64,000 nt of DNA from an uncultured Pelagibacteraceae bacterium. GTDB lineage: Bacteria; Pseudomonadota; Alphaproteobacteria; Pelagibacterales; Pelagibacteraceae. The stretch spans positions 46,001 to 110,000 of the forward strand of contig CACGBP010000001.1 in assembly GCA_902571375.1 (NCBI GenBank), given 5' to 3'. Each line of letters starts with the position of its first letter. The first letter of the stretch is position 1. Shown here piece by piece: positions 1 through 8,876 of the stretch. The notes below the pieces were generated by a model, which was not told the origin of the DNA, searched no databases, and saw nothing but the letters and a program-made list of their open reading frames with translations. The translations under genes and the position numbers were made by a program.

Positions 1-1
1 A

Positions 2-1681
2 GATATATGGAATACTGATAAAAAAAAGGTTGAAGAAAATCAATCTTCAGAAAAAAATTCAATTGAGGAAAACGATAGCAAAAAAAAATTGTTTGAGTCT
101 GATATTTATAAAATGCAATCAGATAAAAAGAATAATGAAATTGAACTTGATCAAGACTTGTCTTCAAGGGAGTTAAAAATTTTTGGGCTTTATGATCCTG
201 ATGATTATAGTTTAGATATCAACATGTGGATAAATTCAGATGGTGATCAATTACGAAATCTATTTACCAAATTAAATAAGATTAAACTTTCAGATGACGC
301 GGTTGAATTAATTGAGATAACAATCTTAACCAACGCTTATTACCCTAAAAAAAATATTACTGAACAAGAATTTCTTAAATTAAAATCAGACTTGATGATA
401 AAAAATTCAAAGTTAGATTTGATTGAAGAATATTTAATAAAGAATCAAATTATTAATATTAGTCCCGAGTTATTTGAACATTTTGTTAATGAAAATTTGT
501 CTGATTATAATATTGATAAAGCTTGTGATATATTTTCAAAAAATTTAGAGCCAATAAGTAATAATTACTTATCAAAATTTTACATTTATTGTTTAGTTAA
601 AAATGGGAAAAGGGATCAAGCTCAACTTGTTTATGATCTTAAAAAAGAATTAGGTTTTAATGATAAATATTTTGAAAAAAAAATTAATTTTTTATTAGGT
701 TTTGAAACAGAGATTGACCAAGAAATATCTGAAAAAAATATACTTGATTTTCATTTAGCACGTGAAGCAAATCCCAATTTTATATTTGAACCAAAAAACT
801 CTACTAAAAAGATAATATGGAGATATCTCTCAGCATCTAATTTGCTTAATTCTTTTAAAGAGATTGATATTTCAGAATTAAAAAAAATCTCAACTATAGA
901 GACCGCTGTTCATAATAAAAATTATCCAGAAAAGGATTTACTTGAAATATATAAAAGATTTCAATTTGATATAAATCAACTTTTAGATGCTAAAAGTTCA
1001 CTTAATAATTTGACAAATATTGAATCTAGAGCATTAATTTATCAAAAAATTTTACTAGAATCTGAAATGGTGGAAAAATTAAAGTTACTTAAGATTTTAA
1101 AAGATCTATTTAAAAAAGATAAAATTGAAAATGCATTTGATCTTGAGCTTAAAAAATTTTTAAAAGAAATGAATCCCTTAGAAATCCCAGACAATTTAAC
1201 AAGTTTTTACTATACAAATATAAACATTGAGAAAAATATTGATCAAAAAATAAAATTTAATAATGACATTCTTCATCAGTCTAAGTTGATAAATTATTTT
1301 AATGGAGATTATTCAAAAAATAAAATCGAAAAAGACATAAATAATTTTCTCAAAAAGATAATGAAAAATAAAAAATACTTTTTATCAAAAAAAGATATTA
1401 TTTTCTTAGAGTCATTAAGATCAGATGGTATAGAAATTGATAAAAAATATGATAATTTATATGAAATAGAACCCTCAGAAATACCTACTGATATACAGGT
1501 TATGATTAATAACAACGAAAAAGGAGCAGCACTTGTTAGACTCGCAGAAGTGATTGGTCAAGATGAATTAGACAGAATTGATGAGGATACAATATATTTT
1601 ATTATTAGCACATTAAATCAATTGAATATTGATGTAATTAGAAACAAAATACTTCTAAAAGTTCTTCCTTTAAAAGTTTAA
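2..1681 (+). CDS. conserved hypothetical protein, 5'-truncated by window edge
   Basis: Frame stays open from base 2 (DIWNTDKKKVEENQSSEKNS...) into the listed ORF whose first codon at 89 is TTG; ends TAA at 1681, just upstream of def. Confidence 0.75.
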   Translation, partial: DIWNTDKKKVEENQSSEKNSIEENDSKKKLFESDIYKMQSDKKNNEIELDQDLSSRELKIFGLYDPDDYSLDINMWINSDGDQLRNLFTKLNKIKLSDDAVELIEITILTNAYYPKKNITEQEFLKLKSDLMIKNSKLDLIEEYLIKNQIINISPELFEHFVNENLSDYNIDKACDIFSKNLEPISNNYLSKFYIYCLVKNGKRDQAQLVYDLKKELGFNDKYFEKKINFLLGFETEIDQEISEKNILDFHLAREANPNFIFEPKNSTKKIIWRYLSASNLLNSFKEIDISELKKISTIETAVHNKNYPEKDLLEIYKRFQFDINQLLDAKSSLNNLTNIESRALIYQKILLESEMVEKLKLLKILKDLFKKDKIENAFDLELKKFLKEMNPLEIPDNLTSFYYTNINIEKNIDQKIKFNNDILHQSKLINYFNGDYSKNKIEKDINNFLKKIMKNKKYFLSKKDIIFLESLRSDGIEIDKKYDNLYEIEPSEIPTDIQVMINNNEKGAALVRLAEVIGQDELDRIDEDTIYFIISTLNQLNIDVIRNKILLKVLPLKV

Positions 1682-1703
1682 AAATTATAATAAGATAATT
1701 GAT

Positions 1704-2222
1704 ATGACAGTCAAAACTATTTTAACAGAACCAAACAAGCTATTGAGGCAGATCTCAGCACCAGTTCAAAAAGTAGGAAAAGAGGAAAGAAGATTGATGG
1801 ATGATATGCTCGAAACAATGTACTCAGCGAATGGCATTGGTTTAGCTGCAATTCAAATAGGCGTACCAAAAAGAATAATAGTAATGGATATATCTAAAGA
1901 CAATGAAAAAAAAACTCCAATGTATTTTGTTAATCCAGTTATAAAGCATCATGATAAATTAAAAGCAACTTATGAAGAGGGCTGTTTATCAGTTCCAAAT
2001 CAATTTGCAGAAATAGATAGACCTAGCAAATGTGAAGTTGAATATTTAGACTATGATGGAAATAAAAAAACTTTAAAAGCAGAAGGTCTGTTAGCTACTT
2101 GCATTCAGCATGAAATGGATCATTTAGAAGGAATTCTGTTCATCGATTATTTATCTAAACTAAAAAAATCTATGATAATTAAAAAACTATCAAAAAATAA
2201 ATCTAATCGAATAGTTGTTTAA
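1704..2222 (+). CDS. def: peptide deformylase
   Basis: Motifs GIGLAAIQIG, EGCLSVP, QHEMDHLEG. Confidence 0.97.
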   Translation: MTVKTILTEPNKLLRQISAPVQKVGKEERRLMDDMLETMYSANGIGLAAIQIGVPKRIIVMDISKDNEKKTPMYFVNPVIKHHDKLKATYEEGCLSVPNQFAEIDRPSKCEVEYLDYDGNKKTLKAEGLLATCIQHEMDHLEGILFIDYLSKLKKSMIIKKLSKNKSNRIVV

Positions 2223-2225
2223 TTA

Positions 2226-3158
2226 ATGCCAAAAAAGATTATTTTTATGGGTACACCATTATTTGCTGTGCCAATATTGAAATCATTATATCAAAATGGA
2301 TATCCAATATCAGTTGTTTATACACAGCCTCCACAAAAATCAAAGCGAGGTCAAAAAATTAATAAATCTCCAATTCAGGGAATTTCAGAAACATTGAATA
2401 TAGATTTAAGATCTCCAACAACTTTAAGAGATAATCAAGAAGAATATAAATTTTTGCAAGAAATGAATGCTGATTTGGCAATTGTTGTTGCGTATGGCCA
2501 AATTATTCCAAAAGAATTTTTAGGATTAACTAAAAAAGGTTTTATTAATATTCATGCATCATTGTTACCCATATGGAGAGGTGCTGCACCTATCCAAAGA
2601 TCAATTATGAATTTAGATAAAGAAATAGGAATAAGTATTATGAAAATTGTAGAAGAACTTGATAGTGGACCTGTGTGTAATGTTTATAAATTTAAACTAG
2701 AAGATAATTATAATACACAAGAAATTTCAGAAAAATTATCAATGTTAGCAGCAGAAAAAATTTTGGATAACGTAGATAATATTTTTGAGGATAAAGCGAA
2801 ATTTATTGAACAAGATCATTCAAAAGCAACATATGCAAAAAAAATAGAAAAAAAAGAAGGCCAAATTGATTGGCGATTGGGAGCATCAAGAATCATTGGA
2901 AAAATAAATGGTTTATTTCCTTTTCCAGGAGCTTTTTTTATTTTTAATGGAGAAAGGTATAAAATTTTGAAAGCCAAGATTGGCAATGGCATAGGAAATG
3001 CAGGTGAAGTAATTTCTGATGATTTGGAAGTGGCTTGTGGCAATAATCAATCTGTCAAAATCTTTGAAATTCAAAGACAAGGGAAAAACCCACAAAAAAT
3101 AAACGAGTTTATGCTTGGATCTAAAATTAAAAAGGGCTCAATAATTTCTAATGTTTAG
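2226..3158 (+). CDS. fmt: methionyl-tRNA formyltransferase
   Basis: MGTPLFAVPIL..., INIHASLLPIWRGAAPIQRSI; follows def. Confidence 0.97.
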   Translation: MPKKIIFMGTPLFAVPILKSLYQNGYPISVVYTQPPQKSKRGQKINKSPIQGISETLNIDLRSPTTLRDNQEEYKFLQEMNADLAIVVAYGQIIPKEFLGLTKKGFINIHASLLPIWRGAAPIQRSIMNLDKEIGISIMKIVEELDSGPVCNVYKFKLEDNYNTQEISEKLSMLAAEKILDNVDNIFEDKAKFIEQDHSKATYAKKIEKKEGQIDWRLGASRIIGKINGLFPFPGAFFIFNGERYKILKAKIGNGIGNAGEVISDDLEVACGNNQSVKIFEIQRQGKNPQKINEFMLGSKIKKGSIISNV

Positions 3159-3891
3159 ATATCAAATATTGATCGAGTACGTTGGCACTAACTTTAGAGG
3201 CTGGCAAGTTCAAAAAAAAGGTAAAACTATCCAAGGGCTTCTTCAAGAAAAAATTTCAAAGCTTTTAAAAGAAAAGATAATTTTGTTGGGATCAGGAAGA
3301 ACAGATACAGGAGTTCATGCAATTGAACAATCTGCGCATTTTGACTGTAAAAATCAAATTAAAAATTTAAATAGATTTTTAATATCAATCAATCATTTCA
3401 TAAATAAAAATGGTGTGACAGTCCTAAAAATAAAAAAGAGAAATAAAAATTTTCATGCAAGGTTTTCAGCTCGAATGAGAATTTATAAGTACATAATAAT
3501 AAATCGGTTAGGTAGACCAGTTTTAGAAAATAATAGAGGGTGGCATATTATGAAGAAACTCGACTTAGTTGCTATGAAAAAAGGAGCAAAAAAATTAATT
3601 GGAACGAAAGATTTTTCAACTTTTAGAGCATCTAGTTGTAGAGCAAAAAGTCCAATTAAAACAATTAAACTCATAAAAATTACATCATTTGAAAATAAAG
3701 TTGAAATAGAATTTAGATCCCAGTCTTTTTTACAACAACAAGTTCGTTCAATGGTGGGGTGTTTGAAATATCTTGGAGAAAAAAAATGGTCAATAAAAAA
3801 ATTTGATAATGTAATGAAATCGAAAAAAAGGATTTTATGTGCACCACCAGCTCCTCCAGAGGGGCTTTATTTAGCGAGAGTTATTTACTAG
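3151..3891 (+). CDS. truA: tRNA pseudouridine(38-40) synthase
   Basis: IEYVGTNFRGWQVQ, GSGRTDTGVHA; overlaps fmt by 8 nt. Confidence 0.96.
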   Translation: MFRYQILIEYVGTNFRGWQVQKKGKTIQGLLQEKISKLLKEKIILLGSGRTDTGVHAIEQSAHFDCKNQIKNLNRFLISINHFINKNGVTVLKIKKRNKNFHARFSARMRIYKYIIINRLGRPVLENNRGWHIMKKLDLVAMKKGAKKLIGTKDFSTFRASSCRAKSPIKTIKLIKITSFENKVEIEFRSQSFLQQQVRSMVGCLKYLGEKKWSIKKFDNVMKSKKRILCAPPAPPEGLYLARVIY

Positions 3892-4362
3892 TTTTTTTTT
3901 ATTTAATATTGAATACTTTTTATTAATCCTCCACCTCGACTCAGCTCTTACAATATAACCACAACAGTTTTTTGATTGGCATTTACAAGGAAATTGTTTG
4001 TAATCTTTGTCATAACCAAAACCATAATCACAAGTAAACTCCTCACCTTTTTTTATATCTTTTATAGCAGTGACCCAAATTTTTAAACCTTTTCCCTCAT
4101 AATCGCAATTGTTGTCACATGAGTGGTTTATCAAACCTGCAATATTCCATGAAAAATCTCCATCCAAAGTGTATCTTTTATTTAGTGTAAATAAATATAT
4201 TGGTTTTTTATTATCGAATTTATTTGAGTCATCAACTTGTTTGTTTGTTATAATTTTACCAATGTAATTAATAATTTTTGTACCAGATTTAATATCCCTC
4301 GTTGCATAAAGACCTCGTCCTTTATTATCAATTTTAGATTTTTTAATTCTGTATAATTTCAT
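3871..4362 (-). CDS. SET domain protein (putative protein lysine methyltransferase) with post-SET Cys cluster
   Basis: GRGLYATRDIKSGTKIINYIG, INHSCDNNC, GEEFTCDYGFGY, CKCQSKNCCGYI. Confidence 0.9.
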   Translation of the reverse strand: MKLYRIKKSKIDNKGRGLYATRDIKSGTKIINYIGKIITNKQVDDSNKFDNKKPIYLFTLNKRYTLDGDFSWNIAGLINHSCDNNCDYEGKGLKIWVTAIKDIKKGEEFTCDYGFGYDKDYKQFPCKCQSKNCCGYIVRAESRWRINKKYSILNKKKLVNNSR

Positions 4363-4392
4363 GTGGGCTAATTATATTTTATTAGATATTTA

Positions 4393-5322
4393 TCAATTAA
4401 ATTCTATTAATGCATCAACATGTCTCTTAGTACTATCTTTTAGCGCTTCCAAATCATATCCACCTTCAAGAATTGAAACAACTTTACCATTACAAAACTT
4501 TTTCGAAGTTTCTAATATTCTCTTTGTAATAGTATAAAAATCTTCTGTTTCAAGTTTGAACTGTGCAAGTGGATCTTTGATATGAGAGTCGAATCCAGCA
4601 CTTATTAGGATAAACTCAGGTTTAAAATCTTTTAATCTTTTTAAAGCAAATTCAAAAGCATTTAAATATTCTTCAGAATTTGTGCCTGCAGGTAAAGGTA
4701 TGTTATAAATGTTGTTAAATTTTCCCTTTTCTTTTTCAGATCCTGATCCTGGATAATAAGGATATTGATGAGTTGATATAAAAAGAACATTTTCATTTTC
4801 ATAAAAAATGTCCTGTGTACCGTTACCATGATGAACATCAAAATCAATGATTGCAATTTTTTTATATTTGTATTTGTTTAATAAATATTTTGCGCCAATT
4901 GCAACATTATTTAAAATGCAGAAACCGGCTGCCTTATTTTGATTGCAATGATGACCTGGTGGACGTACACTCGCGAAAGCATTTTTAAATTCTTTATTTT
5001 GAACACCATCAATAGCTGCAATGATTGAACCTGCCGCATCAAATGTAGCTTCTTTACTTCCTGGTGAAATAATAGTATCCCCGTCTAACGAAGAAAAACC
5101 TTTAGAGGGAAAAGAATTTTTAACAAAATCAACGTATTTTGCATCATGAGTATTTTTAATAATTTCATCTGAAATTATTGATGGTTTTTTCCACAAGATA
5201 TTTGGGTCATTCAATTTTTTAAAATTTTCATTAATTACGGTTACTCTAGCTATTTGTTCTGGATGTCCTGGACCTGTATCATGACTTTGGTATGTTGTAG
5301 AAGTTATTAGACCAGTTTTCAC
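4393..5322 (-). CDS. histone deacetylase family protein (HDAC/AcuC/AphA-like)
   Basis: HDTGPGHPEQ, VRPPGHHCNQNKAAGFCILNNVAIGA, IIDFDVHHGNGTQDIF, ISAGFDSH, LEGGYDL. Confidence 0.95.
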   Translation of the reverse strand: MKTGLITSTTYQSHDTGPGHPEQIARVTVINENFKKLNDPNILWKKPSIISDEIIKNTHDAKYVDFVKNSFPSKGFSSLDGDTIISPGSKEATFDAAGSIIAAIDGVQNKEFKNAFASVRPPGHHCNQNKAAGFCILNNVAIGAKYLLNKYKYKKIAIIDFDVHHGNGTQDIFYENENVLFISTHQYPYYPGSGSEKEKGKFNNIYNIPLPAGTNSEEYLNAFEFALKRLKDFKPEFILISAGFDSHIKDPLAQFKLETEDFYTITKRILETSKKFCNGKVVSILEGGYDLEALKDSTKRHVDALIEFN

Positions 5323-6476
5323 TTAAAATAACTTTGTAAAATATTTTGATAAATTTTTTTTAAATTTTTCAAATCTTTCAAGGACACCGCTTCATCAACC
5401 TTATGCATAGTTTTTCCAACCAATCCAAATTCTAGACCAGGTGATATAGCTTTTATAAATCGTAGGTCCGAGGTTCCACCTGTGGTAGATAATTTTGGTT
5501 TTATTTTGGTAATTTTTTTGATGATATTTTGTATCATATAAGTTGTTTTATTAGGCTTAGTTAGAAAAGCTTCACCTGAAACTCGATAATCAATTTTAAA
5601 TTTAGATTTATATTTTTTATTAATTCTAACAAAAATTTTATTAAGTCTTTTTTTAATAGAATTTGAAGAATGTTTGTTATTAAATCTAATGTTAAATGTT
5701 GCTTCAGCTTTAGCAGGAATAATATTATCAGCAGTGTTATTTATATTTATTTTTGTAACTTCTAAGTTTGTAGGTTGAAAATCTTTTGTCCCTTTATCAA
5801 ATTGAATATCTTTTAATTCTTTTAAAATTTTTACAATTATTGTTGAGGGATTATTTGCTCTATGAGGGTATGCAACATGTCCCTGCAAACCAAATATTAT
5901 CAATTTTCCAGTCAAACTTCCTCTACGTCCAATTTTTATCATTTCACCCAATTTATTTGGATTTGTTGGCTCACCCACTAAACAGAAATTAATTTTTTCC
6001 TTTTTTCTTTTAAGATATTCAACTACTTTTTTTGTTCCATTCACTGCATCACCTTCTTCATCTCCGGTAATCAATAAACTAATTGATCCATTAAATTTTT
6101 TAGTTTGTGATAAAAAGATACTTACAGCAGAAACAAAAGCTGCAATAGAACTTTTCATGTCATTTGCCCCTCTTCCAATTAAATGACCCTTTTTTACAGA
6201 TGGTCTAAATGGATTAATTGTCCAATCTTTTATATTACCTGGGGGTACAACATCTAGGTGACCTGCATAACATAAATTTGGTCCTTTTGTTCCAAATCTT
6301 GCATATAAGTTCTTAACTGATTTAAAACCTTTTTCTTTGAACTCTATTATTTTAGTTTTAAAACCTAGTTTTTTTAATTTTTTTTCTAAAAATTTCATCA
6401 CTCCAGCATCTACTGGAGTTACCGTTGGAAACCTAATTAGCTCTTTAGCTAATTGTAATTCATTCATTTTTTGCAT
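5319..6476 (-). CDS. dapE: succinyl-diaminopimelate desuccinylase
   Basis: LIRFPTVTPVDAG, AGHLDVVPPG, GRGANDMKSSIAAF, TGDEEGDAVNGT; adjacent to dapD. Confidence 0.95.
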   Translation of the reverse strand: MQKMNELQLAKELIRFPTVTPVDAGVMKFLEKKLKKLGFKTKIIEFKEKGFKSVKNLYARFGTKGPNLCYAGHLDVVPPGNIKDWTINPFRPSVKKGHLIGRGANDMKSSIAAFVSAVSIFLSQTKKFNGSISLLITGDEEGDAVNGTKKVVEYLKRKKEKINFCLVGEPTNPNKLGEMIKIGRRGSLTGKLIIFGLQGHVAYPHRANNPSTIIVKILKELKDIQFDKGTKDFQPTNLEVTKININNTADNIIPAKAEATFNIRFNNKHSSNSIKKRLNKIFVRINKKYKSKFKIDYRVSGEAFLTKPNKTTYMIQNIIKKITKIKPKLSTTGGTSDLRFIKAISPGLEFGLVGKTMHKVDEAVSLKDLKNLKKIYQNILQSYFK

Positions 6477-6478
6477 GT

Positions 6479-7306
6479 TTAATCTCTTAAAAGATCATTA
6501 ATTGATGTCTTTGATCTAGTCTTTTCGTCTACTTGCTTGATTATTACTGCACAACTTAGTGATGGAGCAGATGGATTTTTTTTATCAGGAAGAGAACCTG
6601 GTACAACAACTGAGTATGGAGGAATTTTTCCATACGTGATCTCACCGGTTGATCTATTTACAATTTTTGTAGATTGTGTAATCAGCATTCCCATGCTTAA
6701 CACAGAACCCTCTCCAACAATCACTCCTTCAACCACTTCAGACATTGCTCCTAAAAATACATTATCTTCTATTATTGTAGGTAACGCTTGAGCAGGTTCT
6801 AGCACTCCCCCAACTCCTGACCCAGCAGATATATGACAATTCTCCCCAATCTGGCAACAACTACCTGCACGACTGAATGTATCCATCATCGTTTTAGCCC
6901 CGATGTAAGCACCAACGTTTACATAACATGGCATAAGAACAGCATCTTTACCTACGAATGATCCTTTTCTAACAGGTGAGTTTGGAACCATTCTAAAACC
7001 CGCTCTCTCATGATCTTCTTTTGTCCAGCCAGCTGTTTTTCCTTTCAACAAATGTGCCTTATCATACCAACTGGAATAAGGTCCGTTTAAATTTTCCATT
7101 GGATAAATTCTAAAACTTAACATTATTGCTTTCTTTAGGTGTTGATGAGTTACCCATTCTCCATTTATTTTTTCAGCAACTCTTGATTTACCACTATCCA
7201 AGTCACTTATTACTTGATTGATTGAATCTTTTAAAGACTTATCCGAATTTGGATTTACTTGATCTTTGTTTTCCCAAGCATCATTTATAATTTTTTCTAT
7301 AGACAT
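6479..7306 (-). CDS. dapD: 2,3,4,5-tetrahydropyridine-2,6-dicarboxylate N-succinyltransferase
   Basis: Left-handed beta-helix hexapeptide protein; GAYIGAKTMMDTFSRAGSCCQIGENCHISAGSGVGGVLEP. Confidence 0.96.
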   Translation of the reverse strand: MSIEKIINDAWENKDQVNPNSDKSLKDSINQVISDLDSGKSRVAEKINGEWVTHQHLKKAIMLSFRIYPMENLNGPYSSWYDKAHLLKGKTAGWTKEDHERAGFRMVPNSPVRKGSFVGKDAVLMPCYVNVGAYIGAKTMMDTFSRAGSCCQIGENCHISAGSGVGGVLEPAQALPTIIEDNVFLGAMSEVVEGVIVGEGSVLSMGMLITQSTKIVNRSTGEITYGKIPPYSVVVPGSLPDKKNPSAPSLSCAVIIKQVDEKTRSKTSINDLLRD

Positions 7307-7309
7307 AAT

Positions 7310-8002
7310 TTATTGACTTTTTAATAACCTTATTTCCTTAAGAAATAAAGACAGATTTTCAATTTTATGAGAAATATAATCTTTATCAGAATCCATCTTA
7401 CCAAAATGTTCATCATTAATTAACCAAACAGTTGCACATCCTCTTTCATAACCAATACTAAGGTTTTTTGCGATATCCTCAATATAAATTGTTTCTTTTG
7501 GATTTAATCCAAATTTTTCAACCATTAAATCAAAAGTTTTAGCCTCTGGTTTTGGCACATACCCTGCATCTTTAATATCAAAAACTTTATCTCTTCCGAA
7601 GAGATCATATACTCCTAGATGGGTTAATATATTTTTAGCATGTTCGGCACTTCCATTTGTAAAAATAAATTTTTCCATATCTAATTTTTCAAGTTCGTTT
7701 CTCATAATCTTGTCCTCTTTCATAAATGAAAGATCTATTGTGTGGACATATCTTAGGAATTCTTCTGGGGGTATATCATGATGTATCATTAAACCATTTA
7801 AACTAGTATTGTATTTATAAAAATAATCGGTCTGTAATTTTTTTGCTTCTTCCATATCTATTTTCAATCTCTCAGATATAAACATTGTCATTCTTTTCGA
7901 TACTTGGCCAAACACTTTTTCTAAAGAGTAGTTATTGTGTTTTCCATAACAAACTCCATCAAGATCCAACAGAAGATATTTCATCTCTTTAAAATTTTTC
8001 AT
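7310..8002 (-). CDS. HAD-superfamily pyrimidine 5'-nucleotidase-like hydrolase
   Basis: LLLDLDGVCYG, FIFTNGSAEHAKNILTHLGVYDLF, YIEDIAKNL. Confidence 0.88.
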   Translation of the reverse strand: MKNFKEMKYLLLDLDGVCYGKHNNYSLEKVFGQVSKRMTMFISERLKIDMEEAKKLQTDYFYKYNTSLNGLMIHHDIPPEEFLRYVHTIDLSFMKEDKIMRNELEKLDMEKFIFTNGSAEHAKNILTHLGVYDLFGRDKVFDIKDAGYVPKPEAKTFDLMVEKFGLNPKETIYIEDIAKNLSIGYERGCATVWLINDEHFGKMDSDKDYISHKIENLSLFLKEIRLLKSQ

Positions 8003-8847
8003 TTTCTAATCAAAGTTCCAGAGCCCTTGTCGGAAAAAATTTCAAATAATATAGAGTGTTGTTTTCTTCCATCAATTATTCCAACTGCTGTTACTCCATT
8101 ATTCACAGCATCTAAACAAGTGTTAATTTTAGGTATCATACCTTCAGTAATTGTATTATCCTTAATCATTTTCAAAATTTCCAATGAAGAGATTTCATTA
8201 ATTAGTTTTTTATTTTTATCTAAAACTCCTTCGACGTTAGTCATTAATAGCAATCTTCTAGATTTCAATGACTTCGCAATTGCACCAGCAGCTGTATCTC
8301 CATTGATATTATATGGATGATTGTCATTCCCTAAACCTAATGGTGAAATTATTGGGACCTGTTTTTTATTAAGAATTTTCTCAATTAGATCGTTATCAAT
8401 TTTATTAGGTATCCCTACAAATCCAAGCTCTTTAGCTTCTGGAGCTACTTTTATGATATTATTTTTTTTTGTATGGATTGAGACAGCATCGGTTCCAAAC
8501 TTTTTCAAAGAGTCAACAATATCATTATTAAAATCAATTAAAACTGACTCAACAATGTTTATAATTTTTTTATCAGTCACCCTTAAACCTCTGATAAATT
8601 TAGATTGAATATTTGACTTGTCTAGTTCTCTTTTTATTCTAGGACCTCCTCCATGAACAACTGTAAAAGAAATACCTAATTTATTAAGTATGCTTATATC
8701 TGTTATAAAATTATCAAAGATTTTTCTGTCTATAAAAACATTTCCTCCGTATTTTATTACGATGAGATCATTTTTATATTTTTCTATGTATTTTGAAACC
8801 TCATCTATTGGTGGTCCATCTTTGGGAAGTATTTTTTCTAAATCCAT
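7999..8847 (-). CDS. argB: acetylglutamate kinase
   Basis: VIKYGGNVF, VVHGGGPRIKREL, NINGDTAAGAIA, GVTAVGIIDGR. Confidence 0.95.
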   Translation of the reverse strand: MDLEKILPKDGPPIDEVSKYIEKYKNDLIVIKYGGNVFIDRKIFDNFITDISILNKLGISFTVVHGGGPRIKRELDKSNIQSKFIRGLRVTDKKIINIVESVLIDFNNDIVDSLKKFGTDAVSIHTKKNNIIKVAPEAKELGFVGIPNKIDNDLIEKILNKKQVPIISPLGLGNDNHPYNINGDTAAGAIAKSLKSRRLLLMTNVEGVLDKNKKLINEISSLEILKMIKDNTITEGMIPKINTCLDAVNNGVTAVGIIDGRKQHSILFEIFSDKGSGTLIRK

Positions 8848-8876
8848 TTATCTATTGTCGTATGATAATCAATTTT

